From contig NZ_OMPU01000006.1 in assembly GCF_900313065.1 (NCBI RefSeq), forward strand, positions 376,295-440,294: a stretch of 64,000 nt of DNA. The letters are read 5' to 3'. This stretch comes from Kiloniella sp. EL199 (GTDB lineage: Bacteria; Pseudomonadota; Alphaproteobacteria; Kiloniellales; Kiloniellaceae). Below are positions 44,984 to 54,253 of this stretch, one piece after another (position 1 is the stretch's first letter; each line of letters opens with the position of its first letter). The notes below the pieces were generated by a model. The model was not told the origin of the DNA, ran no database searches, and saw only the letters and a list, made by a program, of their open reading frames with translations. Both the position numbers and the translations under genes were made by a program.

Positions 44984-45805
44984 TTAGCGAGGAGCAAAAT
45001 TAATAGGATGGCTTTTAAAGGCTGCGCCATGTGGTTGAGAGCTTGATACATGAAAATGCAGGTGAGGGGCTGTGGAATAACCCGTATTGCCTGAATAGGC
45101 GATAAGTTGACCTTTTTCTACCTTGTCGCCCACCTTGACAACGGCGCCATCTTTTTTGAGATGCAGGTATTGCCCTATCGTTCCATCAACATGTTTGATC
45201 CAGAGGTAATTTTCTTCACTTTTATACTGGTTTGAAGCCCCGCCACGGGATGAATCTTCTCTCAAGGCAATGACTATCCCTTCGCGTGCAGCCAGAATTT
45301 CTGATCCCACAGGCATTGCCCAGTCTATGGCAAAGCTATTCGGGCCCGTATGAGAAAAGGTTCCGTTCGGACCTTGGGATATTGGGTAGGATTTTGTTTT
45401 TGGAAATGGGAATTCATAGAGTACGGTGTCATCATGTTTGGCACCATCTGTTTCCGGATGAAGTTGCGATGTCCAGTTGTAACGCCATTCGCCATGACTT
45501 TTTGCCTGAATGGATATAATGCTTTTTATTTCCTTAGAGCCAAGTAGCACGTTCTCTGTTTTTAGGGCAGGCGTAATATTTTGCCCTGTAATATGCAAGG
45601 ATATGCGCATAGGAAAAGCATAGTTGTTCTGAGCACTAATATGGGCACTTTTGTTATCTTCTAGGGTCAGGTAACAAATCTTGTCATGATGAAAACAAGT
45701 CTTGCGTTCATCGGATTTGGTTTCTGTCGAGTGAAATAAAAAACAGATAAGTAGAGCAGTGGTAAAGCAAACGAGGGAGAGAGGCGTAAGGGAAAGATGT
45801 TTCAT
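44984..45805 (-). CDS. M23-family (LytM-like) metallopeptidase, exported
   Basis: 273 aa with an N-terminal signal sequence or anchor (LSLVCFTTALLICFLF). The C-terminal LytM domain contains the zinc ligands His and Asp in HTGPNSFAIDWAMP and the catalytic HLHFHV near the end. GVIGQ-type turns and KVGDKVEKGQLIAYSGNTG are typical. It probably cleaves peptidoglycan cross-bridges or acts on other cell-envelope peptides. The pre-domain of about 110 residues is beta-rich and not assigned. Confidence 0.9.
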   Translation of the reverse strand: MKHLSLTPLSLVCFTTALLICFLFHSTETKSDERKTCFHHDKICYLTLEDNKSAHISAQNNYAFPMRISLHITGQNITPALKTENVLLGSKEIKSIISIQAKSHGEWRYNWTSQLHPETDGAKHDDTVLYEFPFPKTKSYPISQGPNGTFSHTGPNSFAIDWAMPVGSEILAAREGIVIALREDSSRGGASNQYKSEENYLWIKHVDGTIGQYLHLKKDGAVVKVGDKVEKGQLIAYSGNTGYSTAPHLHFHVSSSQPHGAAFKSHPINFAPR

Positions 45806-45910
45806 ATTCTTACGTCACTCCTCAGTTTTAGCTAGCCTGTTCTAATTAGCTATTTTTAGTTTCTTTTTCTTTTGAATGTAATCGCTAATGACCTATTTGT
45901 GAAAACAGAT

Positions 45911-46705
45911 TTACCCAAGTAATAGGCTATCGCTGTCCAATTCTTCGCCTCTAACCTTGCCGAACATATCTACCAGATCATGGATTGTCATGGAACTACG
46001 CTCTTCCCCGGAAACATCCAATACAACTTGCCCTTCGTGCAGCATGACTGTTCTTGTGCCAAACTGCAGAGCCTGTCCCATCGAATGGGTAATCATCAAG
46101 GTCGTGATGTCGGTTTCTTTGACAATGTCATTGGTTAGTTCCAGCACAAAGGCCTGCATTCTAGGGTCAAGTGCGGCTGTGTGTTCATCAAGCAGCAAAC
46201 ATTTTGTTGGCTGTAATGTTGCCATAATCAAACTTACGGCCTGTCGCTGGCCACCACTGAGCAATCCCATTTTGTCTGCTAAACGGTCTTCCAAACCTAA
46301 CCGCAGGCGAGACAGGCGCCCTTTGAAAAGTTCACGCTTGGTGTTGTTGATCGCCAGACCAAAGCCACGCTTTTGTCCTCTTGAATGGGCAAGTGAGAGG
46401 TTTTCTTCGATGGTTAAGGCTTCGCAGGTTCCTGCAAGAGGATCCTGAAAAACACGAGAAACCAAGCTACTGCGTCGGGCAGCTTTCCAACGACTAACGT
46501 TTTTTTCATCAATTGTAATGGCGCCGCTGTCTGCAATTAATTCACCCGTCAAACAGTTCATAAATGTGGATTTTCCCGCACCGTTTGACCCTATGACAGT
46601 AACGAATTCCCCTTCGGCAACAGACAGGTTTACACCCTGAAGCGCTTTGTTTTCATTTGGTGTATCTTTGCCAAAAGTGATGCGGAGATCTTGAACATTG
46701 ATCAT
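45911..46705 (-). CDS. ABC transporter ATP-binding protein (TrpZ-like)
   Basis: 264-aa ATPase: Walker A in GSNGAGKSTFMN, signature LLSGGQRQAVSL, Walker B in KCLLLDEHTAALD, and the H-loop His in LMITHSMGQAL. It is the third gene of a three-gene uptake system with the permease and substrate-binding protein upstream (the permease stop and this start are 1 bp apart). The family (COG1101) is linked in streptococci to tryptophan/tyrosine-type uptake; the substrate here is unknown. Confidence 0.9.
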   Translation of the reverse strand: MINVQDLRITFGKDTPNENKALQGVNLSVAEGEFVTVIGSNGAGKSTFMNCLTGELIADSGAITIDEKNVSRWKAARRSSLVSRVFQDPLAGTCEALTIEENLSLAHSRGQKRGFGLAINNTKRELFKGRLSRLRLGLEDRLADKMGLLSGGQRQAVSLIMATLQPTKCLLLDEHTAALDPRMQAFVLELTNDIVKETDITTLMITHSMGQALQFGTRTVMLHEGQVVLDVSGEERSSMTIHDLVDMFGKVRGEELDSDSLLLG

Positions 46706-46706
46706 T

Positions 46707-47603
46707 TTAGTTACCCCGCTTCATCAGTTTTTTGAGGGGGTTTTTGGCCCCGGGTAAAATCAAGGCAATTGTAACCAGTAAAGCGGTGACAAGATTAAGA
46801 TCAGAAGGCTCCAACCCGATGCTATCAGCGTTGAGGGCAAGGCCAATGGCAATGCGATAGACGATTGAGCCAAAGATACAGGCTAGAACAGCCATTAACA
46901 TGCCGCGTGTCGAGAAGATTGCTTCACCTGCAATAAGGGCAGCAAGACCAATAACAATTGTACCAGTCCCGATGGTGATATCTGCGAAACCGTTCATTTG
47001 TGCGAACAAAGCCCCGGTCAGACCCACAAGGGCATTTGAAAGTGCCATACCGATATAGGTTGTCTTGTTGGTGTCAATTCCTTGAGCACGCGCCATTTTT
47101 TGGTTTGCGCCGGTTGAGCGCATGGCTAATCCATAGTTGGAATTAAGGAAGCGAGCCACGATAAGAGCAACGACAAAAACGATAACAGCAGCAATGATCG
47201 GTTTCAGGTAATAACCGGGCAGTCCTTGTCCTTCAAAGGGGGTGAGAATTGTCTCTTCCGTAATGATCGCCACGTTCGGACGTCCCATAATGCGTAAATT
47301 GATTGAATAGAGCGCAATCATGGTCAGGATAGAGGCCAAGAGATTGAGAATCTTGAAACGTAAGTTCAAAAAAGCGGTGACCAGCCCAGACATGCCGCCG
47401 GCTAAAAAAGCAATAACTGTGGATAATAAAGGATTGTAGCCAGAGACAATCATGGTTGCACAGACGGCTGCCCCTAGAGGAAAAGATCCGTCGATCGTTA
47501 GATCGGGAAAGTCCAGAATTCTGAATGACAAGAAGACGGCTAAAGCAATCAGGCCATAGATCAGGCCTAATTCGATGGCACCCATAAAGGCAATAAGGTT
47601 CAT
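46707..47603 (-). CDS. ABC transporter permease (TrpY-like)
   Basis: 298-aa inner-membrane permease with about eight helices, of the branched-chain-amino-acid-type fold (COG4120). FRILDFPDLTIDGSFPLGAAVCA near residue 30 is a family hallmark, and ARAQGIDTNKTTYIGMALSNALVG is the loop that contacts the ATPase. It lies between the substrate-binding and ATPase genes. The 160-bp gap upstream contains a hairpin that may set relative expression. Confidence 0.9.
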   Translation of the reverse strand: MNLIAFMGAIELGLIYGLIALAVFLSFRILDFPDLTIDGSFPLGAAVCATMIVSGYNPLLSTVIAFLAGGMSGLVTAFLNLRFKILNLLASILTMIALYSINLRIMGRPNVAIITEETILTPFEGQGLPGYYLKPIIAAVIVFVVALIVARFLNSNYGLAMRSTGANQKMARAQGIDTNKTTYIGMALSNALVGLTGALFAQMNGFADITIGTGTIVIGLAALIAGEAIFSTRGMLMAVLACIFGSIVYRIAIGLALNADSIGLEPSDLNLVTALLVTIALILPGAKNPLKKLMKRGN

Positions 47604-47677
47604 TTATCCGAAGCCTTGCGGCTCTCTAACTGTTGTGTTTTTGCGTCGATTACGCTGCTTGGGTAGTTCCATAACGC

Positions 47678-47714
47678 AAGAAGACGAAATCCGCAAAACG
47701 AATTTCGTCTTCTT
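47678..47714. other. Intercistronic hairpin in the ABC operon
   Basis: Perfect 13-bp stem (AAGAAGACGAAAT / ATTTCGTCTTCTT) with an 11-nt loop, between the binding-protein and permease genes. There is no T-run on the minus strand, so it more likely stabilises the upstream mRNA than terminates it, as is common after abundant binding-protein genes. Confidence 0.6.
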
Positions 47715-47763
47715 TAAGTGCTTTTCTATCTCTGTCTTTTTGACAGGAAAAGAAAAAAGGATC

Positions 47764-48738
47764 TTATTTTATCACTTCAGTTGCGCGGGCAATAACTTCC
47801 GAGGAAAGGGTTACACCCATTTTTTCTGCCATGGCTGGGTTCACAAAAAGATTGGTTTTGCTTACGCCTTGAAATGCAATATCGCCTGCTGCCTTACCTT
47901 TGAGGATATCAACAACAACTTTACCTGTTTGACGTCCAACATCGTAGTAATCAAAGCCAAGAGCAGCCAATGCGCCACGTTTTACAGAATCAGTATCACC
48001 AGCATAAACAGGGATCTGGTTATCAATACCAACTTTCACCACGGCTTCGAAGGCTGAGATGATTGTATTGTCTGTTGCAACGTAAATAACGTCAGCTTTA
48101 CCGATCAGGTTTTGTGCTGCGGTTAGAACTTCGCCTGTTTTTGTCGCTGGAGAAGCAATAACTTCATAGCCTTGGGCTGCACCGTGTTTTTTCACGAGGT
48201 CCAGTAGAACAACTGAGTTTGCCTCGCCTGGGTTATAGGGAACCCCGATGCTTTTCGCATTTGGTGTGAGTTCCTTGATCAAGGCAATATGCTGATCGAT
48301 TGGTGACAGATCGCTGACCCCTGTCACATTTGTCCCTGATGGACCTTCGCCAGCGACCAGCTTGGCAGCGACAGGATCGGTAACGGCAGAGAAGACAACT
48401 GGAATATCTTTTGTTGCAGCGACAACAGCCTGAGCAGAAGGTGTGGCAATTGGCACAATTACATTTGGACCGTTACCAACGTATTCTCTGGCAATCTGTG
48501 CTGCAGTGGCCGGGTTTCCTTGTGCACTTTTGTACAGGAAGGTCAGGTTCTTGCCTTCTTCGAATCCTTGGGCTTTGAGTTCGTCACGTACACCGTCACG
48601 TACGGCATCAAGGGCAGGGTGCTCAACAATAGCAGTTGTGGCAACAACAACATCTTCTGCTTGCGCTGTAAAAGGAAGCGCGAGGCCAAGTGCTATAGTA
48701 GCTGCAAAAATTTTGGATCCCAAATCTTTGGAAATCAT
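47764..48738 (-). CDS. ABC transporter substrate-binding protein (TrpX-like)
   Basis: 324-aa periplasmic binding protein of the COG2984 family. The signal peptide has hydrophobic core KIFAATIALGLALPF and likely cleavage after AQA before EDVVV. Family segments include VATTAIVEHPALDAVRDGV, VPYNPGEANS and the late GFDYYDVGRQTGKVVVDILKG. The start is ATG 48738 with GGAGG 6 bases upstream; an upstream Met at 48759 lacks a site. Related streptococcal proteins bind aromatic amino acids, but the ligand in this bacterium is unknown. Confidence 0.9.
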   Translation of the reverse strand: MISKDLGSKIFAATIALGLALPFTAQAEDVVVATTAIVEHPALDAVRDGVRDELKAQGFEEGKNLTFLYKSAQGNPATAAQIAREYVGNGPNVIVPIATPSAQAVVAATKDIPVVFSAVTDPVAAKLVAGEGPSGTNVTGVSDLSPIDQHIALIKELTPNAKSIGVPYNPGEANSVVLLDLVKKHGAAQGYEVIASPATKTGEVLTAAQNLIGKADVIYVATDNTIISAFEAVVKVGIDNQIPVYAGDTDSVKRGALAALGFDYYDVGRQTGKVVVDILKGKAAGDIAFQGVSKTNLFVNPAMAEKMGVTLSSEVIARATEVIK

Positions 48739-49082
48739 GATGTGCCTCCGAGATAGCAATTATATATTTATTTGAATGGTTCAGACCCGCATAACAACCG
48801 CACATAAATAACGCATCAGGAGTCTGTCCAGATTTGTTGATGTGTATTAATCCTCGTCACCACCATGAAAGCAAGAGGATATATTGGAAAGACTTGATGT
48901 TTCTCGTTTGGGTTTAAATTTGAAAGCATTGTTAAAACGGCGGCAGTGATATGTCATCCTTATACAAGATAGCTATTCTCTATCAGGGCTTTGCTTGTTC
49001 CCGAAAAGAAAACTCGACATAGTATATTCAATGTGATGCGCGTGTCTGACAAAGTGTAAATCGTACAAGATATAAGAGAGCT
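48739..49082. other. Divergent intergenic region, ABC operon and fdhD
   Basis: 344 bp between divergent genes, so it must hold both promoters. No operator, riboswitch or open frame is recognised. Confidence 0.4.
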
Positions 49083-50090
49083 ATGAAGATTGTTGTGGAC
49101 CGTCTAATGAAAAATATCGATCAGGGAAAAAAGACGCGCCATCGTGTGGCGAAAGCGGATGCAAAAACGCTGGACGAATTTATTCTGAGGCCCGATCCCG
49201 CCAAGGAAGGTTTAACAGAAGCAGTGGTGGGAACTGATCAGGATGGCAATACTATAGAAATTCCTGTTGTGGTCGAGAAACCGTTGACACTTTTCCTGAA
49301 TGGTCAGGAAATTGTGACAATGATGACCATTGGTGACTACCCTGACTACCTGGCGGTTGGGTACCTTCTAAATCAGAACATGTTGCGCCGTGATGATGTG
49401 ATCACGTCGATTGACGTGGATCAAGAACTTGATCTGGTTGTTGTTCGTACTGAACGTGAAACCAACTATGAGGAAAAGCTCAAGAAGAAAACCCGCACAT
49501 CTGGCTGCGCCCAAGGAACCGTTTTTGGGGACTTGATGGAAAAATTTGAAGATATAAAACTTCCTGATGATGTCAAAATACATACATCATGGATCTATGC
49601 ACTCAGCCGCAAGATCAATATGGTGCCCAGTCTGTATCTGGAAGCTGGTGCGATACATGGATGTGTTTTGTGTCAGGGCGACCAGCCTTTGATTTATATC
49701 GAAGACGTTGGGCGTCATAATGCCGTCGATAAAATTGCGGGCTACATGTTTTTGAATAACGTTACAGCATCGGACAAGATTTTCTATACAACAGGTCGTT
49801 TGACATCAGAGATGGTCATTAAAACGGTACAGATGGGTATTCCCGTACTGATTTCCCGTTCCGGTTTTACGGCTTGGGGCGTTGACTTGGCAAAAGAAGC
49901 TGGGCTTACATTAATAGGTCGGGCCAAAGGTAAGCGTTTTACGGCCCTTGCTGGACAGGATCGGATTGTATTCGACCATCAGGCCATTGATTTGAAAGAT
50001 GAAGATCCCCGACATCAAAGAGCCGCAGCCCGAGGAACAGAGACTAAAGCCCAAGGAACTGAAATTAAAGAAAGTCAGATCAATGATTGA
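49083..50090 (+). CDS. fdhD: Formate dehydrogenase accessory sulfurtransferase FdhD
   Basis: Transfers sulfur from a cysteine desulfurase to the molybdenum cofactor before its insertion into formate dehydrogenase. Seen are PLTLFLNGQEIVTMMTIGDYPDYLAVGYLL, the GDQPLIYIEDVGRHNAVDKIAGYM block and RSGFTAWGVDLAKEAGLTLIGRAKG. The sulfur-carrying loop reads TSGCAQGT with a single Cys (142), unlike the CxxC of E. coli; this variant occurs in a subgroup of FdhD. The N-terminal 60 residues and the last 30 extend beyond the core. Its stop overlaps the mobA start. Confidence 0.93.
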   Translation: MKIVVDRLMKNIDQGKKTRHRVAKADAKTLDEFILRPDPAKEGLTEAVVGTDQDGNTIEIPVVVEKPLTLFLNGQEIVTMMTIGDYPDYLAVGYLLNQNMLRRDDVITSIDVDQELDLVVVRTERETNYEEKLKKKTRTSGCAQGTVFGDLMEKFEDIKLPDDVKIHTSWIYALSRKINMVPSLYLEAGAIHGCVLCQGDQPLIYIEDVGRHNAVDKIAGYMFLNNVTASDKIFYTTGRLTSEMVIKTVQMGIPVLISRSGFTAWGVDLAKEAGLTLIGRAKGKRFTALAGQDRIVFDHQAIDLKDEDPRHQRAAARGTETKAQGTEIKESQIND

Positions 50091-50727
50091 TGTTGACGAG
50101 AATGATGTTGCGGGTGTCATCTTAGCGGGTGGCTTGGCTCGTCGGATGGGCGGCGGTGACAAGGGGATGAAATCCTTGGCCGGCGAAAGCCTGCTTGCTC
50201 GTATTGTTAAGCGCATTAAGCCTCAAGTCGGGCCGTTGGTGCTAAACGCCAATGGTGATAGCCAACGTTTCAAGGCATTTTCATTACCTGTTGCGGCAGA
50301 TGTTATTGGCGATAACCCCGGGCCCTTGGCTGGTATCCTGACAGGGTTGGAATGGGTCGCAGCACATGCACCTGATGTGAAATGGATGGTATCTGTTCCG
50401 TGTGATGCCCCCTTTCTTCCAATGGATCTTGTGGAAAGATTACGATCCGAGGCTACAAAACAGAGCATGCCTCTGGCTTGTGCCATGTCGCACGGTCGAA
50501 CGCATCCCGTTGTTGGCTTATGGTCTGTCGCATTACGTGATGATTTACGACAGGCAATTGTGCAGGAAGAAATGCGTAAGGTTGATCGCTGGACCGAACG
50601 ACATGGAATTTGTCATGTTTCTTTTGATGATATTGTTATTGGGAATGAGTCTTTCGATCCCTTCTATAACGCGAATAAACCGGACGATCTGGTGAGGGTT
50701 GAGAGTTTATTGGATAGGCAAAAATAG
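50083..50727 (+). CDS. mobA: Molybdenum cofactor guanylyltransferase
   Basis: Attaches GMP to molybdenum cofactor to give the MGD form used by formate dehydrogenase and similar enzymes. The nucleotide-binding motif LAGGLARRMGGGDKG is near the N-terminus, and SVPCDAPFLPMDLVERL supplies the metal-binding Asp. About 214 aa from ATG 50083, overlapping the fdhD stop by 8 bp; the longer frame from 49999 is inside fdhD and not needed. Pairing with fdhD fits formate dehydrogenase maturation. Confidence 0.94.
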   Translation: MIDVDENDVAGVILAGGLARRMGGGDKGMKSLAGESLLARIVKRIKPQVGPLVLNANGDSQRFKAFSLPVAADVIGDNPGPLAGILTGLEWVAAHAPDVKWMVSVPCDAPFLPMDLVERLRSEATKQSMPLACAMSHGRTHPVVGLWSVALRDDLRQAIVQEEMRKVDRWTERHGICHVSFDDIVIGNESFDPFYNANKPDDLVRVESLLDRQK

Positions 50728-50775
50728 ATATATGAAAGAACGTTAGGCGTGTTGTGTGATTAGGTATGCGCCTAA

Positions 50776-50809
50776 CAAGCATGGCATCCCTTTTCAGATG
50801 CTTGGCATT
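50776..50809 (+). terminator. Intrinsic terminator after mobA
   Basis: Stem CAAGCAT / ATGCTTG followed by GCATTTTT. A second small inverted repeat GTTAGGCG / CGCCTAAC lies just before it. Confidence 0.55.
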
Positions 50810-50884
50810 TTTGCGAACCTGAATGTGTAACAATAGGCTTTGCTAATTTTCTTGAAATTATGCCTATTAGAAGCTTGCCAGTCT

Positions 50885-50974
50885 TTTATATCCCAAACTT
50901 TACAAAGAGTACTATTCTGGGGGATATTTCATCCAGGTGAGATTATGTGCTCTGAAATGAGTTTGGGATATAAA
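50885..50974. repeat. 90-bp element with 15-bp perfect terminal inverted repeats
   Basis: The ends TTTATATCCCAAACT (50885-50899) and AGTTTGGGATATAAA (50960-50974) are exact inverted repeats. Inside, AGAGTAC pairs with GTGCTCT and CTGG..GAT with ATC.CAG, so the element can fold into one long nested hairpin. It lies 190 bp upstream of the MFS gene at 51165. It may be a MITE-like element or a structured RNA leader; no clear target-site duplication is seen. Confidence 0.6.
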
Positions 50975-51164
50975 TTCTTGTTTGGCTATAAAGTTGATGT
51001 GAAATCAGCTTGATTTCTTTGTCTACTGTGCTGATATCAGTTACATGATTTGATTAATTTCAAAACTCCCCCGTTTGTGGATAGAGGCTGAAATACTTCT
51101 TACTCGGCCAGTTCTTTCTTCGCATTTCTGTTATGGGAAAATTCATTTGTCGCAATCTGTTGTT

Positions 51165-52457
51165 ATGTCTGAGCGTCCGACGCCTTTGGAAAAACCCCCT
51201 GCCAGCCTGTCATGGTTGATGTGGTTGTTGGGTGCGATGCTCTTTTTGATCGGGTTCTTTCATCGTATTGCCTTTGGTGTTATGGCGGAACCTCTGACCA
51301 TAGAGTTTGGGTTGACGGCAACAACTTTGGGAACCTTGGCGAGTTTCTATTATTATAGCTATGTCGTTATGCAGGTGCCTGTAGGGGTTATGGCAGACCG
51401 TTTCGGTCCCCGAAAACTCTTAACCACGGGGGCGGTTATTGCTGCAATTGGGACGGCGATTTTTGCGCTTGCGCCTAATTACTGGATTATTAGTTTTGGT
51501 CGTCTGTTGATCGGTGGTTCAGTTGCTGTGGCCTTTGTCACAATGATGAAAATCGCCCTGCATTGGTTTGACCTTAAGCGTTTTGCATTGCTGGTTGGTC
51601 TAGGGCTTTTATCCGGCAATCTGGGGGCTGTCGTTGCCGGCGCGCCGTTACAGCAAATGATTGAGTTGATTGGCTGGCGTTATGTCATGCTTGGTTTTGC
51701 TGGCATTACTGGCTTACTGGCATTGGCAACAGGGATCTGGTTGCGGGATGATCCGACGGATCTCGGTTATAAAAGCTATGGTCATGAGCACGATGAAACG
51801 CAACCCAAACAATCCATACTAGCCGATTTAAAAGAAGCAATTACCTATCGGACAGTTTTTCTTTTGACGCTGGCATGCGGGGCATCGGCTGGGTCAATGC
51901 TTACCTTTGGTGGGCTATGGGGCGTGCCTTTTCTCAAAGTTGCTTATGGTTTTACGACATCTGAGGCTGCGTTGATAACCACTGTGACCTTGCTTGTTTG
52001 GGCTGGGAGTGGTGTTTTGTTGGGGCATTGGTCTGATGCATCGGGGAAACGGAAGTTACCTTTTACAGTTCTGGCACTTATTGCTGCATTGGGATGGTTT
52101 GTGGTTACACAGATACCTGATCTTCCAATAGTCGTTCTTGGTTTGGGGTTATTGACGGCAGCATCAGGAAGCTGTGTGATGATTGTCGGATTATCTTGGG
52201 CTAAAGAAGCAGTTCCGGCCCGTCTGCAGGGAACATCGTTAGGCTGGTGTAATACGGGCGTTATGATTGGTCCTATGGTTTTACAGCCTCTGACAGGCAT
52301 TCTAATTGATTTGAACTGGAGTGGTGCAACTGAAGCCGGGCAACGTGTTTATAATGTTCCTGCTTTTGAGGCCGGGTTCATTCCTATGATTATTTGGCTG
52401 GTTGTTGCTGCCATTTTGGTACTCTTTGCCAAAGAAAAGCAAAATCCTTTTAAGTGA
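51165..52457 (+). CDS. MFS transporter
   Basis: About 430-aa major facilitator superfamily permease. The first-half signature is GVMADRFGPRKLL and the second-half equivalent GHWSDASGKRKL; about 12 helices are visible. A cytoplasmic N-terminus of about 20 residues precedes the first helix. The start at ATG 51165 is chosen on hydropathy; the frame extends to TTG 51075 and neither has a good ribosome-binding site. The substrate is unknown. The upstream gap contains the 90-bp inverted-repeat element. Confidence 0.85.
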   Translation: MSERPTPLEKPPASLSWLMWLLGAMLFLIGFFHRIAFGVMAEPLTIEFGLTATTLGTLASFYYYSYVVMQVPVGVMADRFGPRKLLTTGAVIAAIGTAIFALAPNYWIISFGRLLIGGSVAVAFVTMMKIALHWFDLKRFALLVGLGLLSGNLGAVVAGAPLQQMIELIGWRYVMLGFAGITGLLALATGIWLRDDPTDLGYKSYGHEHDETQPKQSILADLKEAITYRTVFLLTLACGASAGSMLTFGGLWGVPFLKVAYGFTTSEAALITTVTLLVWAGSGVLLGHWSDASGKRKLPFTVLALIAALGWFVVTQIPDLPIVVLGLGLLTAASGSCVMIVGLSWAKEAVPARLQGTSLGWCNTGVMIGPMVLQPLTGILIDLNWSGATEAGQRVYNVPAFEAGFIPMIIWLVVAAILVLFAKEKQNPFK

Positions 52458-52471
52458 TATAAAATGTAAAT

Positions 52472-52498
52472 AAGGACTGCTCTGGATAGGCAGTCCTT
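52472..52498. terminator. Bidirectional terminator between MFS gene and thiY
   Basis: Perfect 9-bp stem AAGGACTGC / GCAGTCCTT with a 9-nt loop, between convergent genes. Confidence 0.75.
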
Positions 52499-52522
52499 AT
52501 TTGGTTTCATGGTAAAGATTTT

Positions 52523-53473
52523 TTACTTAATGGTGACGGCATAGTTTGATACGTCACCGGTTTCCTTAATCAAATCTTTGGCCTTCAAGAAATCAGCAAA
52601 ATCACTGTAACGTCTTTCATCCAAGGCTGCGGGACGTAGGGCAAACCGCGGAAGGGTATCTTTCCAAGCTCTTCGATTCAGTTCGTCGTCCAGATCTGGA
52701 TAAGCTTTAATGAAAAGATCCCAGCTTTCTTGCGGATGATTAATCAGATAGGTGGTGGCTTGTTCTAATGCTTTGAGGAAGCGAGGGAAGCGTGGGTCTT
52801 CTACATTCTGATTGTTCGCCACAAGAATAAGTTCGTCATAAGAGGGAACACCTTCTTCTTCCACATAAAAAGCACGACCCGGTTTTTTGACGATGTCCAT
52901 CTGGTTCAGCTCAAAGTTTCGAAAAGCCCCGATTACAGCGTCGACTTGGCCAGAGATAAGCGAAGGGGACAGCGTGAAGTTAACATTGATTAGCTCAACA
53001 TCTTTTACATCCAAGCCATGTTTTTCAAGCATTGCGTCCAAAATGACATCTTCGAAGCCACCAACGGAATAACCAACTTTACGGCCTTTCAAATCAGCAA
53101 TGGATTTGATTGGACTGTCTTTCAGAACTACAAGAGAATTCAAAGGTGTTGCGACCAGCGTGCCCACACGTGTTAAAGGAAGTCCCTCGGCGACTTGCAA
53201 GTGAAGTTGGGGTTGATAGGAAACAGCGAGCTCTGCTTTTCCTGCCGCGACCAGCTTCGGGGGATCGTTCGGATCTGCAGGGGCAATCAGATCCACATCA
53301 AGACCTTGTTCACTAAAAAAGCCCTTTTCCTTGGCTACGACAAGCGTGGCGTGATCCGGGTTCACAAACCAGTCGAGCAAGACAGTTAGCTTTTCGTTGG
53401 CAATTGCTTGTGAGGAAAGGCTTAACAAGCCGCCCAAGGCGAATGCCGCAACAGTAATTTTTCGTAGCATCAT
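52523..53473 (-). CDS. thiY: Thiamine-precursor ABC transporter, substrate-binding protein
   Basis: NMT1/THI5-like periplasmic protein that binds a pyrimidine precursor of thiamine (formylaminopyrimidine or HMP type). The signal peptide is at residues 1-25 (cleavage near ANA/IANE). LDWFVNPDHATLVVAKEKGFF is the family hallmark, and the GGFEDVILDAML region lies in the second lobe. 316 aa is typical. It is last in the operon thiD-thiZ-thiX-thiY behind a TPP riboswitch, which supports the thiamine role strongly. The exact ligand is not determined. Confidence 0.93.
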   Translation of the reverse strand: MMLRKITVAAFALGGLLSLSSQAIANEKLTVLLDWFVNPDHATLVVAKEKGFFSEQGLDVDLIAPADPNDPPKLVAAGKAELAVSYQPQLHLQVAEGLPLTRVGTLVATPLNSLVVLKDSPIKSIADLKGRKVGYSVGGFEDVILDAMLEKHGLDVKDVELINVNFTLSPSLISGQVDAVIGAFRNFELNQMDIVKKPGRAFYVEEEGVPSYDELILVANNQNVEDPRFPRFLKALEQATTYLINHPQESWDLFIKAYPDLDDELNRRAWKDTLPRFALRPAALDERRYSDFADFLKAKDLIKETGDVSNYAVTIK

Positions 53474-53494
53474 AAAATCCTTAAGTAAGGTTAT

Positions 53495-54253
53495 TTATCG
53501 TGTTTTGTGGTCATCTAGTGAAAGATGCCGGAGAAGTCTGTGTAAGAGATGGTCTGTTGTGAGGTAGAGGGAGACAGCCATTATTGAGAGGATGAGCAAG
53601 GCGGCGAACATCAGATCAATTTGCATACGGCCATTTGCATGAAGCATCAGGTAACCTAAACCTTCTGATGATCCGACCCACTCACCAACAATGGCGCCAA
53701 TCGGGGCTGTTGCCATGGCGACGCGTAGGCCTGATGACAAAGATGGTAGAGCAAGAGGGATGCGAACATGTATGAGAAAAGCCATTGGCTTTGCGTTCAT
53801 TACTTTGGCCAATGCCTGCCAATCTTTTGGGGTGCGTCTTAGTCCATCGTAAAAGGCGGCTGTTACCGGGAAGTAGATGATCAAAACCGTCATGGCAACC
53901 TTGGATGGCAAGCCATAGCCCAGCCATAAAACAAGGATGGGGGCGAGCGCAAAAACGGGCAGCGATTGAGTGATAACAAGGACTGGTGTCAGCCAGTCCC
54001 GGGCTGATTTGACTGTGGCAAGGATCAGGGCTGAACAACAACCCAGCAGGCTACCAAAAAGAAAGCCAAGAATAATTTCAAGAAAAGTTATTCCAGCGTG
54101 ATTGATCAATGTGTCAAGGCGCCTGTACAGAGTTTGAGACACGGCAAGAGGATCGGGCAGGATATAGGGTGGTGCTTCTGTGATATAAACAAGAGCCTGC
54201 CAAGCGAGCAAAAGCCCAGTGATGATGGCGAAAGGGCGGATGAATTTTATCAT
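53495..54253 (-). CDS. thiX: Thiamine-precursor ABC transporter, permease
   Basis: 252-aa inner-membrane permease of the NitT/TauT/ThiX type with about six helices. The EAA loop that contacts the ATPase reads WQALAKVMNAKPMAFLIHVRIPLALPSL. Its ATG overlaps the thiZ stop by 4 bp (ATGA), so translation is coupled. The thi operon context fixes the pathway. Confidence 0.92.
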   Translation of the reverse strand: MIKFIRPFAIITGLLLAWQALVYITEAPPYILPDPLAVSQTLYRRLDTLINHAGITFLEIILGFLFGSLLGCCSALILATVKSARDWLTPVLVITQSLPVFALAPILVLWLGYGLPSKVAMTVLIIYFPVTAAFYDGLRRTPKDWQALAKVMNAKPMAFLIHVRIPLALPSLSSGLRVAMATAPIGAIVGEWVGSSEGLGYLMLHANGRMQIDLMFAALLILSIMAVSLYLTTDHLLHRLLRHLSLDDHKTR

